This document shows, one piece after another, positions 61,342-64,000 of a stretch of 64,000 nucleotides of DNA; position 1 is the first letter of the stretch, and each line of letters starts with the position of its first letter. The position numbers and the translations under genes are program-made. Source of the DNA: Marinobacterium lutimaris (GTDB lineage: Bacteria > Pseudomonadota > Gammaproteobacteria > Pseudomonadales > Balneatricaceae); assembly GCF_900108065.1 (NCBI RefSeq), contig NZ_FNVQ01000007.1:62001-126000 (forward strand). Direction: 5' to 3'. Under the pieces are notes generated by a model that was not told the DNA's origin, made no database searches, and saw nothing but the letters and a program-made list of their open reading frames with translations.

Positions 61342-62361
61342 TCAGGGCTTTGTTAGGCCGGGCTGAGACGGTTCGATGCAGACCCACCAGGGCAGGGTAC
61401 GGTGGATTCGTACCGGCAGAACGGTTGTCAGCATTTGCAGAACACGGTCGCTGTCCTGCACCGGGAACTGGCCATAAACCCTGAGATCGGATACTTCGTC
61501 CGCAACGCCGATATGACCCTGTTGGTAGCGGCGTAACTCATCCACCAACTGTTTTAAGGGCATGTTATGTGCGACCAGCACGCCACGGGTCCAGGCGCCG
61601 GTGGCATCGGTGGCTACGGCTGCTTCAACGACTTCACGGTTGAAGCTCTGTTGCTGTCCGGCGTTTACGATGCTCTTGATAGAAGAGGTGCCGGGCTGGA
61701 TCTCCACTGCGCCTTCTATAACGGACAGCAGGATTTTGCTATCGAGTTGGCGAACGTTGAACACTGTTCCGAGAGCACGCAGCCGTCCTTGGGCGGTGTC
61801 TACCACCAATGAACGGCCGGGGTCCTTGGCTGTTTCGATAAAGATCTCGCCGCTGAGGAGTTGAATGCGGCGTATGTCGGCATCGTAGTGAATATTGGCG
61901 GCGCTATCGGTATTGAGCCAGAGACGGGTGCCGTCATCGAGTATCCACTCTCGCTGCTCGCCAATGGCGGTGCTGCAGTCTGCGCCCCAGGCGCTGATGC
62001 TTTCGGTGATCGACTTGCTGATGCTGGCAGGAAGAAGCCCCTGCTTGGATCCCAGTCCGGCTAGTACGCCAAGGGCGACGACGCTTGCCGATGCGGTGAG
62101 AACCCGTCGCCTCTGCAGTAGCCGGCTGTTCGCTTCCTGTAACTTGCGGCTGGTTAATCTTGGGTTCGGTGTTTGGCTCAGCGGAGCGAAACGGCCGCAA
62201 ACCTGCTCTACATAGCTCCAGGCGGTACGGTGCTCTGCAGCGGTATCAAGCCATTGCAGCCAGGCCTCATGTTGCGCAGGCGTGGCGGAATCGTCCCTGA
62301 GCTTGGCGTACCAGTAGGCAGCCTGCTCCAGCGCGGCGTTGGAAGGCTCAGTGCTCGGCAT
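61342..62361 (-). CDS. FecR-family anti-sigma regulator
   Basis: A 339-residue membrane-crossing regulator. The cytoplasmic N-terminal part (DDSATPAQHEAWLQWLDTAA) binds sigma; a single helix follows near residue 90 (VLTASASVVALGVLAGLG), then the periplasmic FecR domain (SAWGADCSTAIGEQREWILD, RLWLNTDSAANIHYDADIRR) that meets the STN domain of the receptor. The gene overlaps the sigma gene by 14 bp. The set fecI-fecR-fecA-like with an esterase forms a cell-surface signalling operon. Confidence 0.92.
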   Translation of the reverse strand: MPSTEPSNAALEQAAYWYAKLRDDSATPAQHEAWLQWLDTAAEHRTAWSYVEQVCGRFAPLSQTPNPRLTSRKLQEANSRLLQRRRVLTASASVVALGVLAGLGSKQGLLPASISKSITESISAWGADCSTAIGEQREWILDDGTRLWLNTDSAANIHYDADIRRIQLLSGEIFIETAKDPGRSLVVDTAQGRLRALGTVFNVRQLDSKILLSVIEGAVEIQPGTSSIKSIVNAGQQQSFNREVVEAAVATDATGAWTRGVLVAHNMPLKQLVDELRRYQQGHIGVADEVSDLRVYGQFPVQDSDRVLQMLTTVLPVRIHRTLPWWVCIEPSQPGLTKP

Positions 62362-62884
62362 AGAGCGGCAATTCCCTGGCCGTGAATCGGGCCTGGAGTT
62401 GCAGGCAGATTAGCATCGCCTTGGCCACATGCTTGCGTACCATGCGTCCGGAAATACCCAGCTCTGTGCCTACCGCATCGTCGGTCATCTGACAGACTAC
62501 GGCCAGCAGGAACGCTTTGGCAGTATTCGGGTGCAGGGCTTGTAGCATAAGACTGATCTCTTCGAGCGCCTCCATCACCGCGGCCTGATGCTCGGCAGAT
62601 GGATGAAGCTCCTCCGGGCTGGCGGAAAGAGTCTCGAGCCAGGCGCGTTCGATTTCCTGCCTGCGCCAGAGGTTGAGGCATAGGTGCTTGGCTGTCGTGC
62701 AAAGATAGCCACGGGCTTGAGCAACGGTGAAAAAGCGTGGCGGAGTGGAGCAGGTCAGCAGTCGAACAAAAGTGTCCTGAGCCAGGTCGGCTGCGGTATC
62801 CGAGCATTCCAGCCGTTGTCGCAACCAGGCCCAGAGCCAGCCGTGGTGCTGCTGATAAAAACTACTCAGAGTGGTACTTGGCAT
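62348..62884 (-). CDS. ECF sigma factor, FecI type
   Basis: A 178-residue ECF sigma factor. Region 2 reads FYQQHHGWLWAWLRQRLECS, then AADLAQDTFVRLL, and region 4 is in KAFLLAVVCQMTDDAVGTELGISGRMVRKHVAKAM. The start at ATG 62884 is preferred: a predicted promoter (TTGAAT, 18-bp spacer, TATTTA on the minus strand) would place the transcript start downstream of a GTG at 62932 that opens the frame. A Fur-box-like sequence lies within the promoter. It would direct transcription of the receptor gene when the siderophore is present. Confidence 0.9.
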   Translation of the reverse strand: MPSTTLSSFYQQHHGWLWAWLRQRLECSDTAADLAQDTFVRLLTCSTPPRFFTVAQARGYLCTTAKHLCLNLWRRQEIERAWLETLSASPEELHPSAEHQAAVMEALEEISLMLQALHPNTAKAFLLAVVCQMTDDAVGTELGISGRMVRKHVAKAMLICLQLQARFTARELPLYAEH

Positions 62885-62933
62885 TAATTGGTGGCTGGAC
62901 ACGGCGGAACTCCGAGAGAAAACGAATTCCACA

Positions 62934-62963
62934 TAAATATAAATGATTATGATTCGTATTCAA
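62934..62963 (-). promoter_or_regulatory. Promoter of fecI-like gene with embedded Fur box
   Basis: On the minus strand TTGAAT and TATTTA are 18 bp apart. Between them lies AATCATAATCATT, which matches 12 of 13 positions in the central part of the Fur consensus (AATGATAATCATT). Iron-replete cells would thus silence the sigma gene. This is read by eye against the consensus; no score was computed. Confidence 0.6.
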
Positions 62964-63171
62964 GTAATTCGTTTTGAATCTTCGGCACGGATGTCGCTGA
63001 ATTCTATGGTGGGTTCTGTCGGCGCAGGCGTAGGGCGCAACTTGTGCTTTTATCGTCAGAGCTTTCGCGGCAAAGTCTGGGGATCTATGGCATACTGTGC
63101 ACTTTACGACCGGCGTCTCGCTCAGTCGAAGTCGCCGCATCCTCCACTGTATAAAATTTCGGAATTTCCCC

Positions 63172-64000
63172 TTGCTGACCACTGCCAACATCACCATGCA
63201 GTTTGGCGCCAAGCCGCTGTTTGAAAACGTCTCCGTCAAATTTGGCGACGGCAACCGCTATGGCCTTATTGGCGCCAATGGTTGCGGTAAATCCACCTTC
63301 ATGAAGATCCTCGGCGGTGATCTGGAGCCGAGCAGCGGCAACGTGTCTACCGACCCGAACGAGCGTCTCGGTAAGCTGCGCCAGGATCAGTTCGCCTATG
63401 AAGAGTTCAGCGTCATCGACACGGTGATCATGGGCAACGAAGAGCTTTGGGCGATCAAGTCCGAGCGTGACGCCATCTACGCCAAGGCTGAGATGACCGA
63501 GGAAGACGGTATCCGCGCCGGTGAACTGGAAGCTGAGTTCGCCGAAATGGATGGTTACACCGCCGACTCGCGTGCGGGCGAGCTGCTGCTGGGTCTGGAG
63601 ATTCCGGTAGAGCAGCACTACGGCCCGATGAGCGAGATCGCGCCGGGCTGGAAGCTGCGCGTGCTGCTGGCGCAGGCTCTGTTCTCCGATCCCGATATCC
63701 TGCTGCTCGACGAGCCTACCAACAACCTGGATATCAACACCATCCGCTGGCTTGAGGGCGTGCTTAACCAGCGCACCTGCACCATGGTAATCATCTCGCA
63801 CGACCGTCACTTCCTGAACTCGGTCTGCACCCATATGGCGGATATCGATTACGGTGAGCTGCGCGTCTATCCGGGTAACTACGACGAGTACATGACCGCG
63901 TCGACCCAGGTACGCGAGAAAATGCTCTCCGATAACGCCAAGAAAAAGGCTCAGATCGCCGATCTGAAAACCTTCGTCAGCCGCTTCTCGGCCAACGCCT
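63172..64000 (+). CDS. ybiT: ABC-F family protein, YbiT-like, N-terminal part
   Basis: The first 276 residues of an ABC-F translation factor; the frame is open at the window end. Walker A is [16 protein letters not shown], the signature is [19 protein letters not shown], Walker B is [17 protein letters not shown], and the switch His is [10 protein letters not shown]. The segment [20 protein letters not shown] and the linker [20 protein letters not shown] agree with E. coli YbiT almost word for word. The start is TTG at 63172, since [20 protein letters not shown] matches the YbiT N-terminus; no ATG is in frame before it. ABC-F proteins act on the ribosome rather than as transporters. Confidence 0.92.
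   Translation, partial: MLTTANITMQFGAKPLFENVSVKFGDGNRYGLIGANGCGKSTFMKILGGDLEPSSGNVSTDPNERLGKLRQDQFAYEEFSVIDTVIMGNEELWAIKSERDAIYAKAEMTEEDGIRAGELEAEFAEMDGYTADSRAGELLLGLEIPVEQHYGPMSEIAPGWKLRVLLAQALFSDPDILLLDEPTNNLDINTIRWLEGVLNQRTCTMVIISHDRHFLNSVCTHMADIDYGELRVYPGNYDEYMTASTQVREKMLSDNAKKKAQIADLKTFVSRFSANA

Overview
The window is chromosomal DNA of a GC-rich, probably marine gammaproteobacterium. Gene content (343-residue type DapD beside dapC and dapE, zntB, rlmA, a LetAB-type MCE system, msrBA fusion, arfB, pdxH, a YbiT-like ABC-F protein, FecIRA-type iron uptake) points to the Oceanospirillales/Pseudomonadales side. That placement is inference from gene families, not a phylogeny. No rRNA, tRNA, transposase, phage or CRISPR array was seen. 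Almost the whole window is densely coding.

Layout. 1-2371: end of a branched-chain-type amino acid ABC system (permease fragment, binding protein) with an XRE-cupin regulator. 2735-9159: a long minus-strand run of zntB, two small unknown genes, rlmA, dapE, dapD, an ArsC-like gene and dapC (lysine/diaminopimelate synthesis). 9464-16073: glycerol-3-phosphate/glycerophosphodiester uptake, ugpBAECQ, with a GlpR-like DeoR regulator and a HAD phosphatase. 16085-19689: fumC, an alpha/beta hydrolase and a P-loop kinase of the glycerate kinase type. 19866-24528: split LetA, seven-domain LetB and a lipoprotein (lipid transport across the envelope). 24635-30757: pdxH, an FKBP isomerase, several small unknown genes including an unlisted 44-residue membrane protein, yaiI, and a DJ-1/PfpI protein. 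30861-36802: a sulfur module (TauE-like exporter, sulfonate/nitrate-type ABC importer, DsrE-like protein, sulfite dehydrogenase plus cytochrome c). 36931-42253: an ABC importer of unknown substrate with a LOG-family protein and a DeoR regulator. 42256-46874: a class III aminotransferase, a membrane C13 peptidase, msrBA and arfB. 46884-53643: a second DeoR-linked ABC importer whose operon continues into an MBL-fold hydrolase, a histidine phosphatase and a polynucleotide-kinase-type 3' phosphatase. 53666-57044: a GGDEF/EAL protein and two small envelope proteins. 57102-62961: FecI/FecR, a TonB receptor and an exported Fes-like esterase. 63172-64000: start of an ABC-F protein.

The strongest theme is uptake of small, possibly phosphorylated organic compounds. 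Three DeoR-family regulators, a class that usually senses sugar phosphates, each sit with an ABC importer. Two of the three clusters also carry phosphatases. The least familiar unit is the 46884-53643 operon, where transport is translationally coupled to three hydrolases suited to phosphoester or polynucleotide ends. Two 16-bp inverted repeats of the form TGATC-N6-GATCA, one on each side of the LOG gene, look like operators of the DeoR protein at 41495.
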